A stretch of 64,000 bases of DNA from Glycomyces sp. TRM65418. Lineage in GTDB: Bacteria; Actinomycetota; Actinomycetes; Mycobacteriales; Micromonosporaceae. Shown here one piece after another: positions 24,194 through 33,002 of this stretch. The first letter of the stretch is position 1; each line of letters starts with the position of its first letter. The DNA is taken from assembly GCF_019710475.1 (NCBI RefSeq), contig NZ_JAJFAX010000003.1, positions 310,001 through 374,000 of the forward strand. Reading direction: 5' to 3'. The notes below the pieces were generated by a model that did no database searches, had not been told where the DNA came from, and worked only from the letters and a program-made list of their open reading frames with translations. The translations under genes and the position numbers were made by a program.

Positions 24194-24904
24194 CTACTGC
24201 TTGCGGCGGGGGCCCGCCGAGCCTCCGGTCGCCAGGCGCATCAGGTCGGTGCTCAGGTCGATCTCGAGCTCCGTGCCGCCGGCGCTGCCGTACTCGTGCT
24301 GGTAGTGCTGCCACGACTCGCTGCGGACCTTCTCGGCGAAGCCCGACTCCATGAGCAGGAGCACCTCGATCGCGGCGCGGGTGATCCGCTCCCCCAGCTC
24401 CGTCGAGTTCCAGTCCTCGGTGGCGGCGAAGACCGAGGTGGGGACGGTCATCGTGCGCAGGTACGCGAACAGCGAGCGCATCTGGTCGTCCACCACCAGC
24501 GCGTGGCGGGCCGTCCCGGCCGTCGCGGCCAGGACCACCGGCTTGGCGATGAGCAGGTCGTTGTCGAGGACGTGGAAGAACGAGCTGAACAGGCCGCTCG
24601 GAGCGGCCTTGTAGACCGGGGCGCCGGCGACGATCGCGTCGGCGCGGCCCAGCAGCTCGATCACGCGGGTCATCTTGGGGCCCGTGAGCTGCGAGACGAG
24701 CGCGGTGGTGATCTCGTTGGCGAGTTCGCGCAGGTCCACCACGTCGGTGGTCACGCGCTCACCGCGGTCGGCGGCGAGGGTGCGGACGCGGTCGGCGATG
24801 CGGTCGGCGAGCATCCTGGTCGAGGAGGGGTCGCTCGTGCCGCCGCTGACGACGACGAGGCGGAACGGTTCGGTGTGTTCGGGTTCGCGCGGCCGGTCGT
24901 TCAC
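24194..24904 (-). CDS. CE1759-type NADPH-dependent FMN reductase
   Basis: This 236-residue flavodoxin-fold protein has the FMN phosphate loop VVVSGGTSDPSSTRMLADRIA and the segment DAIVAGAPVYKAAPSGLFSSFFHVLD, typical of NADPH:FMN reductases. It overlaps the upstream MarR gene by 4 bp (ATGA) and belongs with the luciferase-like monooxygenase two genes upstream, to which it would supply FMNH2. The CE1758/CE1759 two-gene family is named after Corynebacterium efficiens. Confidence 0.88.
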   Translation of the reverse strand: MNDRPREPEHTEPFRLVVVSGGTSDPSSTRMLADRIADRVRTLAADRGERVTTDVVDLRELANEITTALVSQLTGPKMTRVIELLGRADAIVAGAPVYKAAPSGLFSSFFHVLDNDLLIAKPVVLAATAGTARHALVVDDQMRSLFAYLRTMTVPTSVFAATEDWNSTELGERITRAAIEVLLLMESGFAEKVRSESWQHYQHEYGSAGGTELEIDLSTDLMRLATGGSAGPRRKQ

Positions 24905-25371
24905 AGGACGGCTTCCTTTCGGGTCGGGTCGGTCGAGGACCGAGCGGCGAGCTTGCGGCCGATGGCCTCCAGTTGGCGCATCTCCTCGTCGGTGAGGGCG
25001 GCGGTGACGGCGCGGGCGACGTCGACGGCGTGGCGGCCGCCGACGCGGCGCTGGCGCTCGCGTCCGGCCTCGGTGAGCGCGAGGCGGACGCCGCGGCCGT
25101 CCTCGGGGTCGGCCGCGCGTTCGAGCAGCCCGCGGTCGACCAGGCGCTCGACGAGCCGGGACAGGGCCGGCTGGCTGAGCAGCACCCCGCGCCCCAGTTC
25201 GAAGAGCCGCATCGGCCCGTCGTGTTTGGACAAGGTGTAGAGGACGTCGTACTCGCGCATCGTCAGCTCATCCCAGATCGGCTCGGCGGCGAACCGCTTC
25301 ATGAGCGCGGCGTGGGCGGTGAGCAGCGACTCCCAGGCGTCGTTGGCGAGCCGGCTCCGGCTGCGGGTCAT
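24901..25371 (-). CDS. MarR-family regulator
   Basis: The 156-residue protein has the MarR winged helix: LTMREYDVLYTLSKHDGPMRLFELGRGVLLSQPALSRLVERLVDRGLLERAADPEDGRGVRLALTEAG. It is embedded between the monooxygenase (12 bp upstream) and the FMN reductase (4-bp overlap), so it is co-transcribed and probably autoregulates the operon. The first promoter of the cluster carries an ATGC-N4-GCAT repeat as candidate operator. Confidence 0.92.
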   Translation of the reverse strand: MTRSRSRLANDAWESLLTAHAALMKRFAAEPIWDELTMREYDVLYTLSKHDGPMRLFELGRGVLLSQPALSRLVERLVDRGLLERAADPEDGRGVRLALTEAGRERQRRVGGRHAVDVARAVTAALTDEEMRQLEAIGRKLAARSSTDPTRKEAVL

Positions 25372-25383
25372 GAGCGCGCTCCT

Positions 25384-26565
25384 CTAGAGGGCCGGGTATT
25401 CGGCCGCGGCGTCGCTGTCCTGGTAGGGCGAGGCGCCGGTGACGTTGTCGCCGCGGTTGGCGTTCGGGCGGGGCCGGCGGACCGGTCCGTCGCCGTACTT
25501 GGCCTTGACGCGGCTCGCGTGGGTCGGGGCCTCGGCCGACTCGGGGTCGCGCCGGGAGGCGAGCTCCTTGCGCAGCACGGGGACGACCTCCTCGCCGAGG
25601 AGGTCGAGCTGGTTCAGCACCATCTTCAGCGGCATCCCGGCGTGGTCGATGAGGAACATCTGGCGCTGGTAGTCGCCGAACGCGTCGTGGAAGGTCAGGG
25701 TCTTGTCGATGACCTCCTGCGGGCTGCCGACGCTGAGCGGGGTGCCTCGGGTGAACTCCTCCAGGGACGGCCCGTTGCCGTAGACGGGGGCCTCGTCGAA
25801 GTAGGGGCGGAACTCCTTCACCGCGTCCTGCGAGCGCTTGGCGATGTAGGCGTGGCCGCCGACGCCGACGATCGCCTGCTTGCGGGTGCCGTGGCCGTAG
25901 TGCTCGAAGCGCTGGCGGTAGAAGTCGATGAGGCGCTTGGAGTGCGAGGTGGGCCAGAAGATGTGGTTGGCGAAGTAGCCGTTGCCGTAGAACGCGGCCT
26001 GCTCGGCGATCTCGGGCGTGCGGATCGAGCCGTGCCACACGAACGGCGGCACGTCGTCCAGCGGCCGGGGCGTGGAGGTGAAGCCCTGGAGCGGGGTGCG
26101 GAACTCGCCTTCCCAGTCCACGACGTCCTCGCGCCACAGCCGGTGCAGGAGGTTGTAGTGCTCGAGCGCGAGCGGCAGGCCCTGGCGGATGTCCTGGCCG
26201 AACCACGGGTAGACGGGCGCGGTGTTGCCGCGGCCGAGCATGAGGTCCATGCGGCCCTTGGCGAGGTGCTGGAGCATCGCGTACTCCTCGGCGAGGCGCA
26301 CCGGGTCGTTGGTGGTGATGAGGGTGGTGGCGGTGCTGAGGACGAGCCGCTCGGTGAGGGCGGCGATGTGGGCGAGGAGGGTCGTCGGGGACGAGGAGAA
26401 GAACGGCGGGTTGTGGTGCTCGCCGATGGCGAAGACGTCCAGGCCGACCTCCTCGGCCTTGACGGCGATCTTGACGATCGCCTCGATCCGCTCGGCCTCG
26501 CTCGGGGTCTCGCCCGAGACGGGGTCGCGCGTGATGTCACTGACTGAGAAGACCCCGAACTGCAT
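25384..26565 (-). CDS. CE1758-type luciferase-like FMN-dependent monooxygenase
   Basis: The 393-residue protein starts MQFGVFSVSDITRDPVSG and shows the TIM-barrel bacterial luciferase features GLDVFAIGEHHNPPFFSSSP, LVLSTATTLITTNDPVRLAEEYAMLQHLAKGRMDLMLGRGNT and GGHAYIAKRSQ. Such enzymes use FMNH2 and O2 on small organic substrates. The C-terminal tail (about 345-393) is Arg/Asp-rich and probably disordered. With the FMN reductase it forms a two-component system, with MarR between them. Confidence 0.9.
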   Translation of the reverse strand: MQFGVFSVSDITRDPVSGETPSEAERIEAIVKIAVKAEEVGLDVFAIGEHHNPPFFSSSPTTLLAHIAALTERLVLSTATTLITTNDPVRLAEEYAMLQHLAKGRMDLMLGRGNTAPVYPWFGQDIRQGLPLALEHYNLLHRLWREDVVDWEGEFRTPLQGFTSTPRPLDDVPPFVWHGSIRTPEIAEQAAFYGNGYFANHIFWPTSHSKRLIDFYRQRFEHYGHGTRKQAIVGVGGHAYIAKRSQDAVKEFRPYFDEAPVYGNGPSLEEFTRGTPLSVGSPQEVIDKTLTFHDAFGDYQRQMFLIDHAGMPLKMVLNQLDLLGEEVVPVLRKELASRRDPESAEAPTHASRVKAKYGDGPVRRPRPNANRGDNVTGASPYQDSDAAAEYPAL

Positions 26566-26604
26566 CGGATTCCCTGCTCTCCCCGCCGCGGCGGCTCAAA
26601 GTTC

Positions 26605-26616
26605 ATGCGTTTGCAT
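26605..26616. promoter_or_regulatory. ATGC-N4-GCAT repeat upstream of the monooxygenase operon
   Basis: The repeat ATGC-GTTT-GCAT lies 40 bp upstream of the first ATG in a locally AT-richer patch. Position and symmetry fit an operator for the co-transcribed MarR protein. Confidence 0.45.
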
Positions 26617-26814
26617 CTACCTTAACGACCTCGGCCCGGACGCTATTCCGCTGGAAGAGCACCGTGACGCGGCGCATACGCGCGGGCTCCCCGCCCGCCT
26701 CGTCCGGATCCGGCCCTCGCATGCGCTCACCGGGGTCGGCGGCGTCCGTGCAACCTCGCCGGGTCCGGCACGGGTATGAACCGCACCGAACACCGACTTC
26801 GAGAAGGAACCAGC

Positions 26815-27984
26815 GTGCGATTCAGTACCAGCAGTCTCCGCGGCCCGGCCGTGCTCGCCGCGGTCGGCGGCGTCCTCGCGGCGGGCGCCTGCACCGCCGA
26901 GACCGACACCGGAACCGAGGGCGCGAGCGCCGAGGCCGTCTCGGACGCCGTCGCCGAGGCGCAGCGGCTGTACCAGATCATCAACGAGAGCCGCGCCATC
27001 GAGGACGAGCTCATCGAGATCGAGCACCGGGTCGCCAAGCGCTGCCTCGAGGACGAGGGCTTCCACGTCCACGATCCGGCGTACTTCCAGACCACGGACT
27101 ACGCCGCCTACGGGGCGGCGGGCTACCTCACCGACGCGCCGGTCCGGGCGATCCCGACCCCGGAGGCCGCCGAGCAGTGGGGCTTCGGCGTCTGGGTCGA
27201 GTTCGTGCGCAACCCCGGCAACGAGCACCTCGTCGAGGAACTGCTCACCCCCGAGGCCCGAACCGCCTTCGGCATCCTCCCCGACGACGCCTACGGCGAA
27301 CCCGACGCGAGCGAATGGGACGCTGAGGACGCCGAATACCAGGCCGCGTGGATCGAGGCCTATAGCGGCGCTCCCGCGATCACCGACTCGCTGAAGGGCC
27401 CCGAGCGCGACACCGAGGCGCCGCCGGGCGGATGCTGGCTGGAGATGGTGGAGACCGTCTACGGGGAGCCGCACCTCGTCGAGCACGAAGGCGAGGACGG
27501 GGAGGAGGGCGAGTCCCTCCCGGCCGCGCACGCGCCGAGCCCGATGTACGGGATCGAGGAGTTCGAGGACACCGAAGCGCTGTACGCGCAGGTGGAAGCG
27601 GAGGTCGTCGCCTTCGAGACGTGCCTCATCGACGGCGGCTACGAGGGCTGGGAGCTCGGCGAGGGGTTCTATCCGCCGCTGTGGGAGTACTTCGGGCGGA
27701 TGTACGACCCGGCCTACTTCGAGGAGTACGGCGAGGAGGGGACCGAGCTGCCGGAGGCGCCCGAGGAGGTGCCGTCCGACTTCACGGGCGTGCTGGACCT
27801 GGAGCGGGCCATGGCCGTCGACTTCGCGGCCTGCGGTCAGTCCAGCGGCCTGCGCGCGGCGGTCGAGGAGGGCTGGGCGGCGATGCTCGTCGAGGCTTAC
27901 GGCCCGATCGAGACCGAGATGGTCGGCTGGCGGCAGGAGATGCAGGGCCACCTGGACAACGCCCAGGACTACCTGCAGGAGTGA
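26815..27984 (+). CDS. Large acidic putative lipoprotein
   Basis: GTG at 26815 follows GAAGGA and yields 389 residues. The signal peptide ends LAAGAC, a non-canonical but plausible lipobox. The mature protein is strongly acidic with many Tyr/Glu patches (DPAYFQTTDYAAYGAAGYL, YEGWELGEGFYPPLWEYF). Four spaced Cys (RCLED, GGCWL, ETCLID, AACGQ) may form two disulfides. A family is not recognised; similar multi-Cys acidic lipoproteins occur in actinobacteria without assigned function. An ATG at 26776 would add residues before the signal and is less likely. Confidence 0.8.
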   Translation: MRFSTSSLRGPAVLAAVGGVLAAGACTAETDTGTEGASAEAVSDAVAEAQRLYQIINESRAIEDELIEIEHRVAKRCLEDEGFHVHDPAYFQTTDYAAYGAAGYLTDAPVRAIPTPEAAEQWGFGVWVEFVRNPGNEHLVEELLTPEARTAFGILPDDAYGEPDASEWDAEDAEYQAAWIEAYSGAPAITDSLKGPERDTEAPPGGCWLEMVETVYGEPHLVEHEGEDGEEGESLPAAHAPSPMYGIEEFEDTEALYAQVEAEVVAFETCLIDGGYEGWELGEGFYPPLWEYFGRMYDPAYFEEYGEEGTELPEAPEEVPSDFTGVLDLERAMAVDFAACGQSSGLRAAVEEGWAAMLVEAYGPIETEMVGWRQEMQGHLDNAQDYLQE

Positions 27985-28158
27985 CGGTCCGCGGGGAGAC
28001 CGCGCGCCGCGGCCTTCCCGGTCGGCCGCCGAGGGGCCGAAGCGCTGTACCGTGCGAAGGGAGCGCCCCCCGCGGAAAGGCCCTGCCGATGGTGACCGAA
28101 ACCGCGCGGGCCCGAGCGACAACGGGGCGGCTCCCCGTGCCCACGGTTCGGAAGACGA

Positions 28159-28190
28159 CGACGGCCCCCGCCTCGAGACGGGGGCCGTCG
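28159..28190. terminator. Bidirectional hairpin terminator
   Basis: An 11-bp stem (CGACGGCCCCC with complement) closes a 10-nt loop containing CTCGAG. It lies between the convergent lipoprotein and secreted-protein genes. Confidence 0.6.
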
Positions 28191-28198
28191 CGCGAAGG

Positions 28199-28861
28199 TC
28201 AGGACTCCGAGTCGGCCTTCAGGGCCTCCCACACCGGTTCGGTGTCCAGGTCGGCGGCGAGGTCGGTGACCTGCTCGACCGTCACGTCCACCTCGTCGTC
28301 GTCCATGTCGCCCCACCACACGGTCGCGACCGAGCCGTCGGGGAAGAACGCGGCGGCCTCGACGTAGGTCGTGTCGGTCGTCCACGCGACCACGGTGCCG
28401 TCCTCGAGCGCGGTCTCGCCGCACTCGGTGTCCCCCTCGTGGCAGTGGAGGAGGTAGTGCATGTCGAGCTCCGCGCCGCCGGTCAGGTCCTGGACGCCGT
28501 CGGTGATCCCGCCCGGCAGGTACAGCGCGGTCTCCAGGCCCTCGCCGGTCTGGTCGACGTAGAAGTCGGCGCGGAACTTGCGCTGCACGGGCGTCTCGTT
28601 CTCGCCGTCGATGTAGTAGTTCTGCAGGCGCGTCATCGGGAGCGAGCCGGCGAACGTCCACTCCTCGAAGTGCTCGGTCAGTGCCTCCTCGGTCTCGTCC
28701 TGCGCTTCGGCGGTGAACTCGTCCCGCACGAAGTCCCACTGCTCGGAGTACTCCCAGCCTTCGGCCGGGATCTCGGGCTCCTGCGCGGCGGCCGCGCCCG
28801 CGGGGAGGACGGCCGCGGCGGCCGCGGCCGCGACGACGGCGGAGCGCTTGAATGAGGACAT
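28199..28861 (-). CDS. Secreted protein of unknown function
   Basis: The 220-residue protein has a classic signal peptide (SSFKRSAVVAAAAAAAVLPAGAAAAQE). The mature part is acidic with one Cys pair (LLHCHEGDTECGE) likely bridged. Segments such as VQRKFRADFYVDQTGEGLETALYLPGG and VVAWTTDTTYVEAAAFFPDGSVATVWWGD look like beta strands of a globular domain. ATG at 28861 has GAGGTGA upstream. No family is recognised. Confidence 0.82.
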   Translation of the reverse strand: MSSFKRSAVVAAAAAAAVLPAGAAAAQEPEIPAEGWEYSEQWDFVRDEFTAEAQDETEEALTEHFEEWTFAGSLPMTRLQNYYIDGENETPVQRKFRADFYVDQTGEGLETALYLPGGITDGVQDLTGGAELDMHYLLHCHEGDTECGETALEDGTVVAWTTDTTYVEAAAFFPDGSVATVWWGDMDDDEVDVTVEQVTDLAADLDTEPVWEALKADSES

Positions 28862-28991
28862 GATGGTCACCTCTCGGTAGATCCAGTCGCTTGCACCCAG
28901 TTATATGCCCCGACTTGCCCGAAGGGCTCCGGCTCACCACGATCTGTGGATTTCCTTCCCTTTTCGACGGTGCAGGCAACCGGGGCGGTCC

Positions 28992-31181
28992 TCATCGCGT
29001 CCTAGTCGAGGGCCGCCAGTCGGCGGGCCACCGGCCGAGGCGGTCGACCATGGACATCAGGGCGGGCAGCATCATGACGCGCACGATGACCGCGTCGAGC
29101 AGGACGCCGAGGGCCAGGGCGAATCCGAGCTGCTTCATCTCGATGCGGTCGATGAAGACGAAGGCCACGAACACCGACATCATGATCACGGCCGCGCTGG
29201 TGACCACGCTCGCCGACGACAGGATGCCCTGCTGGACGGCCTCCCGGGGCGCGAGGCCGCGTTTCGCCGCCTCCCTGATGCGGCTCATCACGAACAGCTG
29301 GTAGTCGAGGGACAGGCCGAACAGGATCGCGAAGACCAGCAGCGGGGTGCGCGAGCCGATGAACCCCGGCGAGTCGAAGTCGAGGAGGCCCTCGGCCCAG
29401 GTGCCCTGGAACACCAGCACCATGGCGCCCCATGCGGCCAGCGTCGACAGGAGGTTCAGGACCATGCTCAGCGCCGCGAACACCAGGGACCGGAACGCGA
29501 TGAGCATGATGACCAGGGTCGCCAGCAGCACGAAGCCGACGACGAGGAACAGGCGTGAGGACTGGTGGGCGGAGTAGTCCGCGGCGTAGGCGGGCTCGCC
29601 GGAGACGGCGTAGTCGGCCCCTTCGATCTCGCCGATGGTCGCCGGCACCAGGTCGTCGCGAAGCAGGTCCAGCGACCGCTCGGCGCGGGGGTCGCTCGTG
29701 GGATAGGGCACCGGCAGGTCCAGTGCGATGGCGGAACCGTCCTGCGACACGCGGATACGCGGCTGGTCGGTCGCGACGAACAGGGCGCTCTCCTGAGCGG
29801 CCGCCTCCAGGCGTGCCACAGCGGCGGCCAGCGCCTCGGCGTCGGCCGCGTCCACCGTCGCGATCACCGAGTGGCTGACCCCGGCTTCGGGGAAGGCGGC
29901 GACGAGGTCGTCGTAGGCCCCGATGGTCTGGAGCGACTTGGGGAACGTCTCCTTGCCTTCGACGCTCGTCGTCATGGCCAGCGCGGGCACGGCCAGGCCG
30001 CCCATGACGACCAGGCCGACGACGGCGGTGACGGCCGGGCGGCGCAGCGAGGGCCGCAGGAGGACCGTCCACAGTCGGCTCTGCCCGGGGTTCGCTCGGC
30101 GTCGCAGGAGCTTCCCGCCGTCGATGCGGCGGCCGGTCTTCACCAGGAGGGCGGGGAGGACGGTCAGCGAGCTGGCCATGGCGATCGCGACCACGATGAT
30201 GCAGGCCGTGGCGATCGAGGAGAAGATGACGTCGCCGACGAGGTAGAGGCCCGCGAGCGAGACGATCACCGCGATCCCGGAGGTCACGATGGTGCGTCCG
30301 GCGGTCGCGGCGGCCAGTTCGACGGCGGCGGCGAGGCGGTCGTCCCCTCCGGAGCGGAGGCGTTCTTCGCGGACCCGTTTGAGGTAGAACAGCGAGTAGT
30401 CGACGCCGACGGCCATGCCGATCATCGCGAGCACGCTGGCGACGGCGCCGCCGGCGTCGGGGAAGAAGTGGGAGCTGAGCGCGTAGACGCCGAGGGCGGC
30501 GACGATGGAGCTGATCGCCAGCAGCAGGGGCACGCCCGCCAGGAGGAGCGAGCCGAACACGACGAAGAGGATCGCCAGGGTGATGGGGAGGGTGAACCGC
30601 TCCACGCCGGCCAGTTCGGCGCCCAGCTGGTCGTTGAGCTCGACGGACATCGACTTGCCGCCGGTCTCGGCGATGTGGAGGCCGGGGTGCGCCTCCTGCA
30701 CCGCCGCGGTGGTCCGCAGGAGCGGTTCGACGTGGTCGACGGCCTCGTGGGAGGGCATGGACATCGTCATGGAGACCATCACGGCGTCGCCGTGGTCGGC
30801 GGTCACCGGTGCGCTGACCGCGGCGACTTCGGGGAGGGCGCTCATGCGCTCGGTCAGGTCGGCGGCGGCGGCTTCGGCGGCGGCGGGGTCGAGAGCGCCC
30901 GTCGGCGAGGTGATGAGGACGTGCTCGACGGCGGGGGCCGCGATGCCGTTGTCGACGGCCATGGCCTCGGCTTCGCCGGCCTCGCCGATCCAGAAGTCGG
31001 AGAAGGCGACCTGCTCGGTGCCGGCCGCAGTGCCGGCGCCGAAGCACACGGCCACGAACAGCGTCCAGCCGATGATGGCCTTCCAGGGGTGGGCCGCGCT
31101 CCAGGCGGCGATCCGGACGGTGAACGGTCGTCGGCTCGCGCCGGCGCGGGCGGGCGCGGGCGGGGCGGTCTGCGAAGTCAT
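28992..31181 (-). CDS. MMPL/RND-family membrane transporter
   Basis: The 729-residue protein has the MMPL layout: a first span (WKAIIGWTLFVAVCFGAG), a large extracytoplasmic domain, five spans (residues about 190-370), a second extracytoplasmic domain (about 425-535) and five or six more. The proton-relay motif GMAVGVDYSLFYLKRVREE (with the Asp-Tyr pair) and the mirrored FGLSLDYQLFVMSRIREA are intact. Such proteins export lipids or drugs. It has no linked lipid-synthesis gene here, so the cargo is unknown. Confidence 0.92.
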   Translation of the reverse strand: MTSQTAPPAPARAGASRRPFTVRIAAWSAAHPWKAIIGWTLFVAVCFGAGTAAGTEQVAFSDFWIGEAGEAEAMAVDNGIAAPAVEHVLITSPTGALDPAAAEAAAADLTERMSALPEVAAVSAPVTADHGDAVMVSMTMSMPSHEAVDHVEPLLRTTAAVQEAHPGLHIAETGGKSMSVELNDQLGAELAGVERFTLPITLAILFVVFGSLLLAGVPLLLAISSIVAALGVYALSSHFFPDAGGAVASVLAMIGMAVGVDYSLFYLKRVREERLRSGGDDRLAAAVELAAATAGRTIVTSGIAVIVSLAGLYLVGDVIFSSIATACIIVVAIAMASSLTVLPALLVKTGRRIDGGKLLRRRANPGQSRLWTVLLRPSLRRPAVTAVVGLVVMGGLAVPALAMTTSVEGKETFPKSLQTIGAYDDLVAAFPEAGVSHSVIATVDAADAEALAAAVARLEAAAQESALFVATDQPRIRVSQDGSAIALDLPVPYPTSDPRAERSLDLLRDDLVPATIGEIEGADYAVSGEPAYAADYSAHQSSRLFLVVGFVLLATLVIMLIAFRSLVFAALSMVLNLLSTLAAWGAMVLVFQGTWAEGLLDFDSPGFIGSRTPLLVFAILFGLSLDYQLFVMSRIREAAKRGLAPREAVQQGILSSASVVTSAAVIMMSVFVAFVFIDRIEMKQLGFALALGVLLDAVIVRVMMLPALMSMVDRLGRWPADWRPSTRTR

Positions 31182-31341
31182 CGGGGCTCGCTTCCTCGTC
31201 GGGGAGTATGCACGAGTCGACGCTAAGCAGATAATCCACGCAAGTCGCTATGGGAGTCCTTACCGCCCTTGGTAGGGCGTACCGGAACAGCGCAGGTCAA
31301 CGGTCCCGGGCGAGGGGCGGCGCGCCGGGCCGCGGGAGGGC

Positions 31342-31373
31342 GCCCGGTCGGCGATGCGCATCGCCGACCGGGC
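31342..31373 (-). terminator. Terminator downstream of the GH5-RICIN gene
   Basis: A perfect 14-bp stem with GCGC tetraloop starts 15 bp beyond the stop codon. Confidence 0.7.
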
Positions 31374-31388
31374 TCGTCGAGCAGCGGG

Positions 31389-32870
31389 CTAGAGGGTCCA
31401 GTGCTGGTTGGTGCCGCCGTAGCAGTCGTACTGCTGGAGGCGGGCGCTGTTCGCGGTGCTGCTGCCGGTCACGTCGAGGCACTTGCCGGAATGGCGCGCG
31501 ACGAGCTCGACGTGGCCGCCGCCGGCCTCGCGCACCTGCCATTGCTGGTTGGTGCCGCTGCCGCAGGTCCACTGGATCGCCTTGGCGTTGTTGGCCGTCG
31601 AGGCGCCGTTGACGTCGAGGCACTTGCCGGAGGCCTGGGAGACGATCTGGACGTAGCCGCTGCCGACCGGGCGCAGTTCCCACTGCTGGTTGACGCGGCC
31701 GTGGCAGTCGTACTGGATGATCTCGGCCCCGTTGGCGGTCGAGCCGCTCACGACGTCGACGCATTTGCCGGAGACGCGGCTGACGATGTCGGTGACCTCG
31801 CTGCCGCCGCCGACGTCGTCGCCCCAGCCGTGCCGGATCCGGTCGGCGCCGGAGGGGTTGCGGATGGTCAGGTCGAGATTCGTGCCGCTGCCGCCGACCG
31901 CGAACATCGAGTACCAGTCGTAGCCCGAGTTGCCGGTGATCTTGCCGCCCAGCGCGGGCCAGTAGGTCGAGCCCATGTTCAGCTGGCGGGCGGTGTCGGT
32001 GACGGCGCGGATGTGGCGGACGAAGTTGTCGGTGCTGGCGGCGTCGGCGTAGTTGAGGCCGTTGTCCATGGGTGCGCCGAACTCGGTGAGCACCGCGCGG
32101 GAGGCGCACGAGCCGAGGCCGTCGCGGAAGCTCTGCACCCAGCCGGCGTAGTCCTTCGTGCCGTAGAAGAACGCGTAGTGGTGGTAGGACAGGAGCGTGC
32201 CGTCGAGACGGGAGTCGGCGCAGACGGGCTTGACGTCCTGGCTGTAGCCGGTGCCGCCGATGAGGATGCGGCCCTTGGGGACCGAGGGTCGGGAGCTGAT
32301 CCACGAGGCGGCGACGTTCGTCCATTCGGAGGCGCTGTAGCCGTGGGGCTCGTTCATCGGCTCGAAGTAGACCAGGCTGTTGGACCCGTACTGGGAGGTC
32401 ACGGTGTTCCACATGGCGTTGAACGCGGACATGTTCGTGATCCGGCCGCCGGAGGCGGCGCCGTCCTCCCAGTAGGCGAGGATGACCTTGAAGCCGCGGG
32501 CGGTGGCGGCGTCGATGGCGCCGCGGTAGGCGTTCCACCAGGTGGTGCCGACGGTGTGGGTGTTCACGGGCAGCCGGACGGTGTTGGCGCCCATGGTCGA
32601 GGCCATGTCGGCGTAGATCGCGTCGGCCTTGGCCCTGACGGTGTCGTAGCCGTCGGACTGGCTGAGCTTGTCGAGGACGAGCGGGCCTTCGACGAAGTTG
32701 TCGCCGAGGACGGCCCAGTTGAAGCCGCGGAACTGGCTCGTGTCCGCGGCGGCGGGCGAGGCGGTGGCGAGGACGACCGCGGGCACCATGGCCAGGGCGG
32801 TCAGCACGCCGAGCAGCAGGCGGCGGAGAGAACGCCGCCGCGTCGGAGGAGCAAGGGCAGGAGGTCGCAT
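31389..32870 (-). CDS. Secreted GH5 glycanase with C-terminal RICIN (CBM13) module
   Basis: This 493-residue protein has a basic signal peptide (RRRSLRRLLLGVLTALAMVPAVVLATASPAAA). The GH5 barrel (about 45-365) has acid/base E174 in FEPMNEPHG and nucleophile E263 in AVLTEFGAP. A ricin-B beta-trefoil (about 365-493) shows three CVD/CLD-QW repeats ending NQQWELR, NQQWQVR and NQHWTL, for plant-polysaccharide binding. GH5 members include endoglucanases and mannanases; the opening FRGFNWAVLGDNF does not settle which. The ribosome site is weak at ATG 32870. Confidence 0.92.
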   Translation of the reverse strand: MRPPALAPPTRRRSLRRLLLGVLTALAMVPAVVLATASPAAADTSQFRGFNWAVLGDNFVEGPLVLDKLSQSDGYDTVRAKADAIYADMASTMGANTVRLPVNTHTVGTTWWNAYRGAIDAATARGFKVILAYWEDGAASGGRITNMSAFNAMWNTVTSQYGSNSLVYFEPMNEPHGYSASEWTNVAASWISSRPSVPKGRILIGGTGYSQDVKPVCADSRLDGTLLSYHHYAFFYGTKDYAGWVQSFRDGLGSCASRAVLTEFGAPMDNGLNYADAASTDNFVRHIRAVTDTARQLNMGSTYWPALGGKITGNSGYDWYSMFAVGGSGTNLDLTIRNPSGADRIRHGWGDDVGGGSEVTDIVSRVSGKCVDVVSGSTANGAEIIQYDCHGRVNQQWELRPVGSGYVQIVSQASGKCLDVNGASTANNAKAIQWTCGSGTNQQWQVREAGGGHVELVARHSGKCLDVTGSSTANSARLQQYDCYGGTNQHWTL

Positions 32871-32922
32871 GAGGGTCGCCGATCCCGTGCGTCTGCGCAC
32901 GTGTGAGAGGACTGCCGGGAGA

Positions 32923-32938
32923 ATGTAACCGCTAACAT
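32923..32938. promoter_or_regulatory. LacI-type operator ATGTAACCGCTAACAT
   Basis: This 16-bp near-palindrome with a CG centre and ATGT/ACAT ends lies immediately past the predicted start site of the GH5-RICIN promoter. It resembles TGTTAGCGCTAACA-type sites of actinobacterial LacI proteins. Confidence 0.6.
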
Positions 32939-32946
32939 CCTCTGGC

Positions 32947-32975
32947 AGTATGGCATTCGACCCAAAGCAGGTCAA
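32947..32975 (-). promoter_or_regulatory. Promoter of the GH5-RICIN gene
   Basis: Minus-strand TTGACC (32970-32975) and CATACT (32947-32952) are 17 bp apart. The perfect repeat AAGTAT-TGAA-ATACTT (32974-32989) touches the -35 box. Confidence 0.65.
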
Positions 32976-33002
32976 GTATTGAAATACTTCGATCTTCTTT
33001 GG

